Shown in pieces: positions 43,006 through 51,391 of a DNA stretch of 64,000 nt. The stretch covers positions 1 through 64,000 of the forward strand of contig NZ_JAUZQF010000028.1 in NCBI RefSeq assembly GCF_030718205.1, in the 5' to 3' direction. Origin of the DNA: Nonomuraea turcica (GTDB lineage Bacteria > Actinomycetota > Actinomycetes > Streptosporangiales > Streptosporangiaceae). A program made the translations under genes and the position numbers. The notes under the pieces were generated by a model. That model had not been told where the DNA came from, did not search any database, and saw nothing but the letters and a program-made list of their open reading frames with translations. Each line of letters starts with the position of its first letter. Position 1 is the stretch's first letter.

Positions 43006-44739
43006 ATGTACGCACGGCCGACGTACGAGATCGAAACGGTGCTCGCGGCCCGAGCGGGCGACCGCGCCGCCGTCGACGAGCTGGTCAGAAGCCACCTGCC
43101 GCTTGTGTACAACATCGCCGGCCGGGCCATGAACGGCCATCCGGACGTGGACGACGTCGTCCAGGAGACGATGGCCCGGGTCGTGACCGGCCTGTCCGGG
43201 CTGCGCGACCCGGAGAGCTACCGCTCCTGGCTGGTCGCCATCACCATGAACCAGGTACGGGAGTGGCGCCGGGCCACGGCCGCCACCCTGTCCGCCCTCG
43301 ACGAGGCCCTGGGCCTGCCCGACCCGGGCGCCGACTTCGCCGCCGTCACGATCACCCGCCTCCGCCTGTCCGGGCAGCGCAGGGAGACCGCGGAGGCCGC
43401 CCGCTGGCTCGACGCCGACGACCGCGAGGTGCTCGCGCTGTGGTGGCTGGAGGTCGCGGGGGAGCTCACCAGGGCCGAGCTGGCCGCCGGGCTGGGAGCG
43501 AACGAGCAGCACGCCGCCGTCCGCGTGCAGCGCACCAAACGCCGCCTGGAGAGCGCCCGCGCCGTGGTGCGCGCCCTCACCGGCACCTGCCCGGAGCTGG
43601 CCGCGGCGGCGGCGCGCTGGGACGGGGCGCCGTCCGACCTGTGGCGCAAGCGGCTGTTCCGGCACGTGCGTGAATGCCCGGCATGCAGCGCCCAGGCGTC
43701 CGATCTGGTGCCGGCCGACCGGCTGCTGGCCGGGATCGGCCTGGTGACCATCCCCGCGGGCACCGTGATCGGCCTCGTCGAGCTCGCCCGCACCGCCGCC
43801 GTGCCGGCGCTGAAGGGCGGCCTGCTGGCCAAGGGCAAAGCGGCGGCCGGCTCCCTGCTGGCGGCCAAGCCGGTCGCGGTCGCCGCCGCCGGCGCGACGG
43901 TGATCGCCGGGGGAGCGATGGTCGTCCAGACCATCAGGCCCGAGGCTCCCGAGCGGGCCGCGCCGGTGATCGCCACGTCGTCGCCCGCGACCGCCCCGCG
44001 GACCACCGGCCCGTCGGCGCCCGCGGTCTCCGCGCGCCCGCTCAGCCCGAAGCCGACGCCGAGCCCTCCGGCCGCCGCGTACGGCAGGACCGTCGACGCG
44101 GTGGATCAGGCCCCGCCCAAGAACCGCCCCCCGGCCCCGCTGCCCCGGCGCCGCGCCGGCCAGGTCGCCTTCGCCGGCGAGTACGGGCATGCCCGGTTCG
44201 GCGGACCCGGGCTGACCAAGCGGGGCCACTACCTCACGATCACCGGAAGGGGCTACTTCCTGGTCCGCCTGGGGATCCTCTACCACAACCGGGTCGGCCC
44301 CTTCCCGCCCGTCACCTGGACCGGGCTGAAGGGCAAGCTGTTCCACGTGGCCTCGGGCGGCGGGCGCCGCATGGATGACGAACAGGCGCCGGGCGTCACC
44401 TGGATGGGCTCCCCGCAGACCGGTTACGTCCAGCTGCCCAGCGGACACCAGCAGAGATGGCAGAACGAGTTCTACTACATCGACGGCAGCGTCACCGTGC
44501 ACAACAACGACGCCGGCGGCGGTAACGCGGACGTCGACTTCACCGTCGTGCCCAAGACCTGGGAGGACGTCTGGGCCGACCTCTCGGCCAAGCCTGACCG
44601 CGCCAGGGGGATCCTCCGCTACGGCCTGACCCGCGACACCGGCGACGATCGAGCCCCCGTCCCGCAGTACGTCACCAGGAAACGACCCGCGGATCCGGCC
44701 CTGGTTCCGCAGCGCAGCCAGGTCTCGACGAGCCGATGA
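43006..44739 (+). CDS. membrane-anchored ECF sigma factor fused to a zinc-finger and extracytoplasmic domain
   Basis: A 577-residue fusion. Sigma region 2 is at about 10-90 (DVDDVVQETMARVVTGLSGL) and region 4 at about 125-190 (LDADDREVLALWWLEVAGEL; GANEQHAAVRVQRTKRRL). An anti-sigma-like zinc motif H220-x3-C224-x2-C227 (FRHVRECPACSAQ) follows, then a membrane helix around 289-310, a Pro/Ala-rich spacer to about 385, and an exterior beta-rich domain (GHYLTITGRGYFLVRLGILY; NEFYYIDGSVTVHNNDAGG). Sensor and transcription factor are thus one polypeptide that must be cleaved or act at the membrane. It stands alone between a glycosyltransferase gene and a convergent methyltransferase gene. Confidence 0.85.
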   Translation: MYARPTYEIETVLAARAGDRAAVDELVRSHLPLVYNIAGRAMNGHPDVDDVVQETMARVVTGLSGLRDPESYRSWLVAITMNQVREWRRATAATLSALDEALGLPDPGADFAAVTITRLRLSGQRRETAEAARWLDADDREVLALWWLEVAGELTRAELAAGLGANEQHAAVRVQRTKRRLESARAVVRALTGTCPELAAAAARWDGAPSDLWRKRLFRHVRECPACSAQASDLVPADRLLAGIGLVTIPAGTVIGLVELARTAAVPALKGGLLAKGKAAAGSLLAAKPVAVAAAGATVIAGGAMVVQTIRPEAPERAAPVIATSSPATAPRTTGPSAPAVSARPLSPKPTPSPPAAAYGRTVDAVDQAPPKNRPPAPLPRRRAGQVAFAGEYGHARFGGPGLTKRGHYLTITGRGYFLVRLGILYHNRVGPFPPVTWTGLKGKLFHVASGGGRRMDDEQAPGVTWMGSPQTGYVQLPSGHQQRWQNEFYYIDGSVTVHNNDAGGGNADVDFTVVPKTWEDVWADLSAKPDRARGILRYGLTRDTGDDRAPVPQYVTRKRPADPALVPQRSQVSTSR

Positions 44740-44804
44740 CCCGATTTTGTGTTATCCGCGACCTCCGCCGGACGTCTCCTGTGACGACGGCCGCCTGACC
44801 GTCC

Positions 44805-44843
44805 GCGTGGCCCGCTTCCGACGGGGGAGGAAGCGGGCCACGC
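44805..44843. terminator. perfect 15-bp hairpin between convergent genes
   Basis: Stem arms at 44805-44819 and 44829-44843, beginning GCGTGGCCC and ending GGGCCACGC, around a 9-base loop. It serves the convergent sigma factor and methyltransferase genes. No U-tract follows, as is common in actinomycetes. Confidence 0.8.
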
Positions 44844-44866
44844 CACGGCGGTGACCTGCGCGGCCG

Positions 44867-45688
44867 TCACGGTTTGCGGGCGACCCCACAGAACGCGTCC
44901 ACCTCGGCGGGCAAGCCGAACACGTCCGACTCCACCCGCCAGCGGGAAACGGACACGACGCCCGGCTCCACGAGCTCCAGCCCGTCGAAGAACCGGACCA
45001 TCTCGGCGGGGGAGCGCAGCCGGTACTGGTAACCCTCGCCGCGCTCGCGCAGCCGCTCGGCTTCGGCCGCCGCTTCCGGCTTGATGACGTTGGTGCCGTC
45101 CTCGAACACCAGGTAGCTGCCGGACGGCAGCGCGTCCATCAGCTGCTTCACCAGCGCGTATGCCTGATCGTCGGCCATGATGGTGCCCATCACGCCCAAG
45201 AGCATGACCGCCGTCGGCTGGGCGAAGTCCAGCGTCTTGCCCGCGGCCGCCAGGATGGCGTCCGGGTCGCGCACGTCGGCCTCGATGTAGTCGCAGGCGC
45301 CCTGGGGGTCGCTGGTGAGCAGGGCGCGGGCGTGCACCAGCACGAGGGGGTCGTTGTCGACGTACACGACGCGGCTGGACGGGGCCACGCCCTGCGCCAC
45401 CTCATGGGTGTTGTCCACGGTCGGCAATCCGGTGCCGATGTCCAGGAACTGCCGGATGCCGGCCTCGCCGGCGAGGAACCGGACCGCCCGCCCGAGGAAC
45501 GCCCGGGCGTGCCGGGCGATGTCCTCCATGCCGGGGTAGGCCTCCTTCAGCTTGGCGGCCATTTCCCGGTCGACCGGATAGTTGTCCTTCCCCCCCAGCC
45601 AGTAGTTCCAGACCCTGGCCTGATGCGGCCGGGTGGTGTCGATCCTGGCGAGCAGGTCCGGGTCCGGAGGGGACGAGTCTTCCGTCAC
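44867..45688 (-). CDS. SAM-dependent methyltransferase, Methyltransf_19 family
   Basis: A 273-residue PF04672 protein. It has TTRPHQARVWNYWLGGKDNY and PVDREMA at the start, the cofactor loop FLDIGTGLPTVDNTHEVA and RVVYVDNDPLVLVHARALL. It is a paralogue of the gene at 26540-27349 with the same plan and more canonical motifs. The substrate is unknown. It faces the arcD remnant across a 141-base gap and ends at the strong 44805-44843 hairpin. Confidence 0.9.
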   Translation of the reverse strand: MTEDSSPPDPDLLARIDTTRPHQARVWNYWLGGKDNYPVDREMAAKLKEAYPGMEDIARHARAFLGRAVRFLAGEAGIRQFLDIGTGLPTVDNTHEVAQGVAPSSRVVYVDNDPLVLVHARALLTSDPQGACDYIEADVRDPDAILAAAGKTLDFAQPTAVMLLGVMGTIMADDQAYALVKQLMDALPSGSYLVFEDGTNVIKPEAAAEAERLRERGEGYQYRLRSPAEMVRFFDGLELVEPGVVSVSRWRVESDVFGLPAEVDAFCGVARKP

Positions 45689-45829
45689 GAGCGCTCCACC
45701 TCATATACGGCGTTTGCGGGCTTTCAAGATAGCGCGGACTCCATGGGTGCATCTGGTAGGTGCGCCGGCAGAGAGGAACTTGACGGTTTCCCGACACTCT
45801 CGTCGTTTGTGTCCGGGTACGCCGCGAAG

Positions 45830-46120
45830 GTGACCACGCAGACCGAGGCCGTACGCAAGATGCCGCTGCCGGTGCTGACCGCGATGGTGGTCGGGTCGAT
45901 GGTCGGCGCCGGGGTGTTCTCGCTGCCGCGTGACTTCGCCCAGGCCACCGGCGTCCTCGGGACTCTGGTCGCGTGGCTGATCGCCGGCGTCGGCATGCTC
46001 ATGCTGGCCCTGGTGTTCCAGACGCTCGCCGTACGCAAGCCGCAGCTGGACGCCGGCGTGTATGCCTACGCCAAGGCCGGGTTCGGCCAGTTCCCCGGCT
46101 TCTTCTCAGTGTTCGGGTAC
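45830..46120 (+). pseudogene. arcD: 5' remnant of an arginine/ornithine antiporter gene
   Basis: The first 97 codons of an APA-superfamily basic amino acid antiporter. Intact segments include MPLPVLTAMVVGSMVGAGVF, SLPRDFAQATG and QTLAVRKPQLDAGVYAYAKA, then GFGQFPGFFSVFGY. The frame then leaves the family sequence at the IS left end and stops about 65 bases later. A full-length protein has about 480 residues. The GTG at 45830 is the family-like start; a ribosome site is not clear. The 3' part of the gene is missing from the window. Confidence 0.82.
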
Positions 46121-46237
46121 CGGGATCGTCCGCAGTGCTCCGGCCTTCAGCTTCAGGCCGGGCGTGAAGCGGACCGGCCCGCGTAGCCGGGCACGAACAG
46201 CCGTTGCGCAACCAAGGCGGAACGGCGTCCGCGCGGA

Positions 46238-46654
46238 TCACACTGGCCGGTTGTGCAGCTCGATGTACTGGCGCATGACCGAAAGCGGGGGCCCGCCCAC
46301 CGATCCGGCGAAGTAGGAGCCTGACCAGAGCTTGTTGGCCCGCCAGTAGTGGCGGGTCAGTTCAGGGAACTCTTGCCGCATCCGGCGGGAGGAGACGCCC
46401 TTGAGGCTGTTGACGAGCCGGGAGATGGCGACCTTGGGTGGAAAGGTCACCAGCAGGTGCACGTGGTTGGCCTCGCCGTTGAACTCGGCCAGTTCGGTCT
46501 CGAAGTCGGCGCACACGTCCCGCATGATCTGCTCCATGCGTTCCAGGTGGGCTCGGGTGAACACCTGGTGCCGGTATTTGGTGATGAAGACCAAATGTGC
46601 GTGGAGTACGAAAATGCAGTGCCTACCGGTCCTGATGTCTCCATCTTCGGCCAT
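46238..46654 (-). CDS. tnpA: IS200/IS605 Y1 HUH transposase TnpA
   Basis: A 138-residue single-strand transposase. The HUH motif is NHVHLLVTFPP and the catalytic tyrosine lies in MRQYIELHN near the C-terminus. FVLHAHLVFITKYRHQVFT is the usual first strand-helix. The length is normal and the frame intact, so it may still act on this or related elements. It is divergent from tnpB with 22 bases between the start codons. Confidence 0.93.
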   Translation of the reverse strand: MAEDGDIRTGRHCIFVLHAHLVFITKYRHQVFTRAHLERMEQIMRDVCADFETELAEFNGEANHVHLLVTFPPKVAISRLVNSLKGVSSRRMRQEFPELTRHYWRANKLWSGSYFAGSVGGPPLSVMRQYIELHNRPV

Positions 46655-46676
46655 AAACCAATGATAGGAGCATGGT

Positions 46677-47941
46677 GTGCGGCTGTGTTACGCCTACCGG
46701 CTCGACCCGACCCCAAGCCGGCGGATCGCGCTGGCGCGGGCGTTCGGGTGCGCCCGGGTGGTGTTCAACGACGCTCTGGCTTTGCGTAACCAGGCGTACG
46801 AGAACGGGGAGCCGTTCATCACCGACGCCGAACTGTCCGTGCGGGTGATCACGAAGGCGAAGGCGACGCCGGAGCGGGCCTGGCTGGGTGAGGTGTCGGC
46901 GGTGGTGCTGCAGCAGGCGCTGGCCGACTGCACCACCGCGTTCCGCAACTTCTTCGACTCGCTGGCCGGTCGGCGCAAGGGCCCGAAGCTGGGGCCGCCT
47001 CGGTTTCGGTCCCGCAAGGACAACCGGCAGGCGATCCGTTTCACCAAGAACGCCAAGTTCAAGATCACGGCAGGCGGGAGGCTGCGCCTGCCGAAGATCG
47101 GCGAGGTGGCGGTGCGCTGGTCCCGGGACCTGCCCGCGCCGGCGTCGTCGGTGACGATCACCAAGGACGCGGCCGGTCGGTACTTCGCCTCGTTCGTGGT
47201 CGAGGCCGCCCCCCAGCCGCTGCCCCCGGTGGAGGCAGACGCCGGCATCGACTTGGGGCTGGGACATTTCGCGGTCCTGCCGGACGGCACAAAGATCGAC
47301 TCTCCGCGGTTTCTGCGCCGCGCGGAGAAGAAGCTCAAGCGCCTGCAGCGGGCGCTGTCCAGGAAGGAGAAAGGCTCGGCCAACCGGGCCAAGGCCCGGG
47401 ACGCGCTGGCCCGCCAGCATGCCAAGGTCGCCGACGCGCGCCGCGAGTTCCACCACCAGTTGTCCACGACGTTGATCCGCGAAAACCAAGCGATCTACGT
47501 GGAGGATCTGGCGGTCAAGGGACTGGCCCGCACGAAGATGGCCAAGAGCGTGCACGACGCCGGGTGGGGCCAGTTCGTCGGCATGCTGGAGTACAAGGCC
47601 AAGCTGCACGGCGGACGCTGGTCAAGGCCGGCCGGTTCTTCCCCTCCAGCAAACGCTGCTCGGCCTGCCACACCGTGGTCGCCGCGTTGCCGCTGCACGT
47701 CCGATCGTGGACGTGCAGCGCATGCGTCACCCTCCACGACCGGGACGTCAACTCTGCCATCAACCTCCAGCAGGAGGGCAGACGGCTGGTCGCCGCTGGA
47801 CGGAAACCCGCACCTGAGACGGGCGGGAAGCGGGGACTCAAAACGCCTGCGGAGACCGGTAAGACCCCGCCATCCACACTTCGGCGTGGACGGTGGGGCA
47901 CGGTCGATGAAACAGGAAGCCACGGAAGCGCCGCCGCCTGA
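46677..47941 (+). pseudogene. tnpB: TnpB RNA-guided nuclease gene with a frameshift
   Basis: GTG 46677 follows AGGAG by 6 bases. The N-terminal part, RuvC-I (DAGIDLGLGHFAVLPDG) and RuvC-II glutamate (QAIYVEDLAVKGLART) are in one frame to about 47612. The expected continuation RTLVKAGRFFPSSKRCSAC, the zinc knuckle (CSAC...CSAC) and RuvC-III aspartate (LHDRDVNSAINLQQ) are in the next frame to 47941. A single missing base near 47612 (CACGGCGGACG where CACGGCCGGACG is expected) explains it. The catalytic triad is split, so TnpB should be inactive unless the frameshift is bypassed or is a sequence error. Confidence 0.88.
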
Positions 47942-47994
47942 ACGGCGAAGGCGCAGGCCGAATCCCCGGGCTTCAGACCGAGGAGCGCGTCAAC
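47942..47994 (+). other. IS right end, possible omega-RNA 3' region
   Basis: The stretch after tnpB to the element end carries the right-end hairpin at 47964-47983. In this family the guide (omega) RNA spans the 3' part of tnpB and ends at the element boundary, so the guide would be read from the arcA remnant downstream. The RNA is predicted from the family only. Confidence 0.45.
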
Positions 47995-47998
47995 ACAA

Positions 47999-48124
47999 GA
48001 ACCAGTTCACCGCAAACTCCGCGAGCACGGCGTTGAGGTGATCGAGATCGAGTGCTTCAAACTCGGCAAGTGGCGCGGCGGCACCCACTGCATGACCTGC
48101 CCGATTCAACGCGACGCCATCTGA
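47999..48124 (+). pseudogene. arcA: 3' remnant of an arginine deiminase gene
   Basis: The last 38 codons of arginine deiminase are readable from 48008: HRKLREHGVEVIEIECFKLG, then KWRGGTHCMTCPIQRDAI and TGA at 48122-48124. The catalytic cysteine of HCMTCP is present. Just upstream, AACCAGTTCACC at about 48000-48011 matches the preceding RNxFTN part in a shifted frame, so a small deletion lies there too. The rest of the gene is absent. Its end overlaps the convergent CopD-CtaG gene by 19 bases. Confidence 0.82.
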
Positions 48125-49851
48125 GACGCCCGCGCCCGCGCGCCCAGCCGCACCGCCACCGGTGTGAGGGCGAGCAGCGGGACGAGCAGGTAGACCGCCC
48201 CTGCCAGGCGCTGGTCGGCGAGGAGGTCCGGCGCGCCCGGCGGGGCCGCGAGGGTGAGCCAGTCCGCCGCGATCGGCGGCCCGGCCAGCAGGTACGTCCC
48301 GACAACGAGGTGCGTGCCGGCCACCACCGCCAGCAGCCGGACCCGCGCCGCCCAGGAGAGCGATCCGGGCAACGGGTCCGCGCCGGCCAGCACCCACGAC
48401 ACCGCCAGCCCGAGCCCGAGGAATAGCAGACCGGTGGCCAGGTGCACGGCGTACTCGTCCAGCGACCAGGGCAGCCACCCCGTCGCGTAGAGCAGCAGGA
48501 ACGGCGCCGGGTAGGCGACCGTCAGAACGGCAGGCCTGCTGAAGCCCATGACGGTCCTGCCGGCCAGCGTGACAGGCGCGCCCGCGCACAGCAGAAGCGG
48601 AACGACGACGGCGAGCACGACATGCTGCAGCGCCTGCACCGACATCATGGCCCGCGCGTAGCCGCCGACCCCGCCGACCAGGACCAGTGCGGCCATTGCC
48701 AGCCCGGCGTACCAGGCGAACGTGCGGCCGGACGGCCACGCCGCAACCTTGCGCAGGCCGACCAGGTACGCGGCCGCGGGCAACGCCAGCAGCAGGATGA
48801 TCAACGCGTCCAGGCGCACCTCGCTGATCAGCGCGCCAGGGGAGAACGGCGCGAGGTCGTACCCCAGCGCGCCATGCCCCGATCCTTCGCCGCCTGCCGG
48901 CGGGGGAGTACGTGACAGGCCCACGGCCAGGCCCGCCGCCGCCGCCATCACAACGACCTCACCTGCCGCGAGCCTGACAAACGTGCCGCGTACCCCGCGG
49001 TCGGCGACGCCCATGACGGTGCGGCGCCGGTGGTTCCAGCCGAACCAGCCGAGCACCGCCAGCGTGGCCACCTTGGCCAGCAGGAGCAGGCCGTACGGGG
49101 TCCGCCACAGATCGGACGGCGCGCCCAGCCGCACCCACGCGCCGGCCAGGCCGGAGAAGGCCACCGCGGCGAAGCAGCACAAGGCGATCGTGCTGAACCT
49201 GGGCAGCACCACCGGCAGGTCGTCCGAGCGGCGGAAGTGGACGAGCAGCGCGCCCAGGCCGCCGGCCCACAACGAGGCCGCCACGAGATGCGCCATCAGC
49301 GCCGACACCGCGAGGTCGTGGTCGGCGGCCGAGGCGGCATGGCCCACGTAGGCGGGCGGCAGCAGCCCGAACACGGCGATCGCCAGCGGGATCCACCGGG
49401 GCAGCCGCCGTGCGTACGTGGCCGCCGCCACCACGAAGGTCACGCCCAGCACGACCAGCAGGGCCTGGGTCTGGGGGAGCAGCGTGCCGATATTCAGCCG
49501 GCCGGGCGTGGCGAGGAGCTCCGCCACCGGCATCGGGATGAAGCTCGACAACGTCAGGACGTAGCTCAGCAGCGTGGTGAACGCCCAGCCCAGCGCCCAC
49601 CAGCCCGCCGCGCGCAGGCACCGCGCAGGCTCGGCCGACCCGGCGGGGGCCAGCACGGCGGCCAGCAGCGTGCCCACGCAGGCGACCGCGCACACGACGT
49701 GGAGGAACCGCGTCAGCGGCAGCCCCCAGTCCGTCAGCGGACCCGCCGTGGGCAGGCCGGGGATCGCCGGCGCACCCGCGCCGCCGCCGAACCGCAGCAC
49801 CGCGACCACCACACCGACCGCGAACCCGGCATACACCGTCTTCCACCGCAT
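48106..49851 (-). CDS. CopD/CtaG fusion membrane protein (copper handling, cytochrome oxidase assembly)
   Basis: A 581-residue protein with about fifteen helices. The N-terminal half holds a CopD-like copper-resistance region (SALMAHLVAASLWAGGLGAL; LLAKVATLAVLGWFGWNHRR). The C-terminal half is the Caa3_CtaG domain (MMSVQALQHVVLAVVVPLLL; GTHLVVGTYLLAGPPIAADW). Such fusions are common in actinobacteria and are thought to import or deliver copper to extracytoplasmic cuproenzymes such as cytochrome oxidase. The stop lies inside the arcA remnant, possibly because the IS event brought the two together. A 93-base gap separates it from the small membrane protein upstream. Confidence 0.88.
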   Translation of the reverse strand: MRWKTVYAGFAVGVVVAVLRFGGGAGAPAIPGLPTAGPLTDWGLPLTRFLHVVCAVACVGTLLAAVLAPAGSAEPARCLRAAGWWALGWAFTTLLSYVLTLSSFIPMPVAELLATPGRLNIGTLLPQTQALLVVLGVTFVVAAATYARRLPRWIPLAIAVFGLLPPAYVGHAASAADHDLAVSALMAHLVAASLWAGGLGALLVHFRRSDDLPVVLPRFSTIALCCFAAVAFSGLAGAWVRLGAPSDLWRTPYGLLLLAKVATLAVLGWFGWNHRRRTVMGVADRGVRGTFVRLAAGEVVVMAAAAGLAVGLSRTPPPAGGEGSGHGALGYDLAPFSPGALISEVRLDALIILLLALPAAAYLVGLRKVAAWPSGRTFAWYAGLAMAALVLVGGVGGYARAMMSVQALQHVVLAVVVPLLLCAGAPVTLAGRTVMGFSRPAVLTVAYPAPFLLLYATGWLPWSLDEYAVHLATGLLFLGLGLAVSWVLAGADPLPGSLSWAARVRLLAVVAGTHLVVGTYLLAGPPIAADWLTLAAPPGAPDLLADQRLAGAVYLLVPLLALTPVAVRLGARARASQMASR

Positions 49852-49944
49852 ACGAGGGGTACGCAGGGCCGGCCCCGCCGGTTCACCCGCCCACGGCGGT
49901 GGCGCGGATCGTTCGGAGAGGGGCGGAGGTGTGCTGCGTGCGGG

Positions 49945-50427
49945 TCAGGCGGGCGGCGCCGCGCCGGGGCGGACGATCATGAGGACCACGACGACCGCCC
50001 ACACGACGTTGTAGACGCCGGCGAGCATCGACAGCGTCCGGAGCCTCCGGCCGTCATCGGGCGAGCTGAGCGCCGCGCGCTGGCGCGGGTAGATCTGCGT
50101 GGCCAGCAGGCCGCCCGCCACGATGGTGAGGACCATGGCGACGTTGATCCAGATTTCGCCCATCCGGCCCTGGACGAGGGCCAGCGCGATCCCGGCGACC
50201 GGGACGATGAGGCCGAAGGCGGCGTAGCCGCCGGTGATGCGGTGCAGCAAGGCGGCCACGGCCGGACTCCGCTCACCCGGCGGGCCCGCGGCCGGACTTG
50301 GCTCATCCGGCGGGCCCGCGGCCGGGGCGAGCGGCGCGTAGCGAGGAAACAGGCTCGCGGCGACGGCCGAGCCGCCGACGAACACAATGCTTGCGAGCAC
50401 GTGTATCGACAGCAGGACATGATCCAT
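49945..50427 (-). CDS. small four-helix membrane protein (DUF2269/CopD-like)
   Basis: A 160-residue protein with helices at about 5-25, 68-88, 95-112 and 135-152. MDHVLLSIHVLASIVFVGGS at the start, with a His in helix 1, resembles DUF2269- or CopD-type membrane proteins; the assignment is tentative. Between helices 1 and 2 lies a repeated spacer, GPPDEPSPAA and GPPGERSPAV, made by a 30-bp tandem duplication. It lies upstream of the CopD-CtaG gene on the same strand and may be co-transcribed. Confidence 0.65.
   Translation of the reverse strand: MDHVLLSIHVLASIVFVGGSAVAASLFPRYAPLAPAAGPPDEPSPAAGPPGERSPAVAALLHRITGGYAAFGLIVPVAGIALALVQGRMGEIWINVAMVLTIVAGGLLATQIYPRQRAALSSPDDGRRLRTLSMLAGVYNVVWAVVVVLMIVRPGAAPPA
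50261..50320. repeat. 30-bp tandem duplication in the small membrane protein gene
   Basis: Two adjacent 30-base units (50261-50290 and 50291-50320), each ending in CCGGCGGGCCCGCG, differ at three positions. They encode two copies of a ten-residue Pro/Gly-rich spacer in frame. Confidence 0.88.
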
Positions 50428-50506
50428 GGGAACTCCTCCAACCTTCAGTTCGCCTGAAGCCTAGCGCAAGCTTCAGGCGGTCTGAAGGTCAGGTCCCCGC
50501 GCGAGA

Positions 50507-51391
50507 TCAGCCCAGCTCGTCCCAGAGGGCGACGGGGACGGGCCGGTCCAGGGCCTGGAGGTTGGCGGTGACCTGCGCCGGGGCGTGGGCGCCGACGAGG
50601 ACCGTGTGCACGGCCGGGTGCCGCAGCGGGAACTGCAGGGCCGCGGCCGGCAACGGCACGTCATGCCGGGCGCACGCCGCGGCCAGGGTGCGGACCTCGG
50701 CGGGAGCGTCCGCGGGCGGCTCGGCGGCGGCCAGGAGCCCGCGGTGGAAGAGGCTCGCCGCGATGACCGAGATGCCGCGGTCCTGGCAGAGCGGGAGGAG
50801 CTCGTCGAATGCCGTCCGGCGCAGCAGCGTGGCCTGGTTGGCGGCCAGCAGCAGGTCCAGGTCGGTGAGCTTGACGAAGTCCACCAGCATGGGCGACTGG
50901 TTCATGCCCACGCCGATCGCGTGGACGACGCCCTGCGACCGCAGCTCCGCCAGCGCGGGATAGGCCTCGTCGAGCGCCTGGGGCCAGTGGCGGTCGGGAT
51001 CGTGGATGAACAGGATGTCCACGTGGTCGAGGCCCAGGCGGTCCAGGGACTCCTCGACGCTGCGCAGCACTCCGTCGCGGCTGAAGTCCCACTCGACGTG
51101 ACGGTCGCCGAGCACGGCGAAGCCGCCGTTGTCGCCCGGCCCCGGCCGTACGAGCCGTCCGACCTTGGTCGACAGGATGAACGCCGAACGTGGGCGCTCG
51201 CGCAACGCGCGGCCCATACGCCGCTCCGACAGCCCGAGCCCGTAGAACGGAGCGGTGTCGTAGTACCGGATGCCGCACTCCCAGGCCGTGTCCATCACCG
51301 CCTGGGCCTCGGCGTCGGAGATGGTCAGGAGGTAGTTGCCGAGCGGGCCCCCGCCCAGGCCGACGCGGGGGAGCGGGACGGGCGACGTCAC
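50507..51391 (-). CDS. aldo/keto reductase, L-fucose dehydrogenase type
   Basis: A 294-residue NAD(P)-dependent TIM barrel. Catalytic tetrad positions are visible: D39-region CGIRYYDTAPFYGLGLSE (Asp and Tyr), STKVGR (Lys) and LFIHDPDRHW (His). This subgroup includes D-threo-aldose 1-dehydrogenase and L-fucose dehydrogenase, which fits the alpha-L-fucosidase gene in the same operon direction. It would oxidise L-fucose to the lactone at the start of the non-phosphorylating fucose route. It overlaps the cupin gene by ATGA and is the last gene of the unit that begins with the fucosidase. Confidence 0.85.
   Translation of the reverse strand: MTSPVPLPRVGLGGGPLGNYLLTISDAEAQAVMDTAWECGIRYYDTAPFYGLGLSERRMGRALRERPRSAFILSTKVGRLVRPGPGDNGGFAVLGDRHVEWDFSRDGVLRSVEESLDRLGLDHVDILFIHDPDRHWPQALDEAYPALAELRSQGVVHAIGVGMNQSPMLVDFVKLTDLDLLLAANQATLLRRTAFDELLPLCQDRGISVIAASLFHRGLLAAAEPPADAPAEVRTLAAACARHDVPLPAAALQFPLRHPAVHTVLVGAHAPAQVTANLQALDRPVPVALWDELG

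Larger units (their letters stand above)
46121..47994. mobile_element. IS200/IS605-family element with tnpA and frameshifted tnpB
   Basis: The element lies between the arcD remnant and the arcA remnant. The left end holds a perfect hairpin at 46140-46161 (7-bp stem CCGGCCT/AGGCCGG, loop TCAGCTTC). The right end holds a hairpin at 47964-47983 (CCCCGG/CCGAGG with one mismatch, loop GCTTCAGA), followed by GCGCGTCAAC. Subterminal hairpins, divergent tnpA and tnpB, and no inverted or target repeats match the family. Left flank bases are GGGTAC. The exact ends are inferred from where the arc gene sequences stop and resume. Confidence 0.82.

Noticed and set aside
40717..44502. A 1261-codon open frame on the minus strand
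   Set aside because: Only the last 151 codons (from 41172) look like protein. The rest is antisense to the glycosyltransferase and sigma factor genes and is open because of the high GC content.
46039..46186. The open frame from arcD continuing into the IS left end as a functional short transporter
   Set aside because: The family sequence stops at 46120 after about 97 of ~480 residues, and the tail is IS end sequence.
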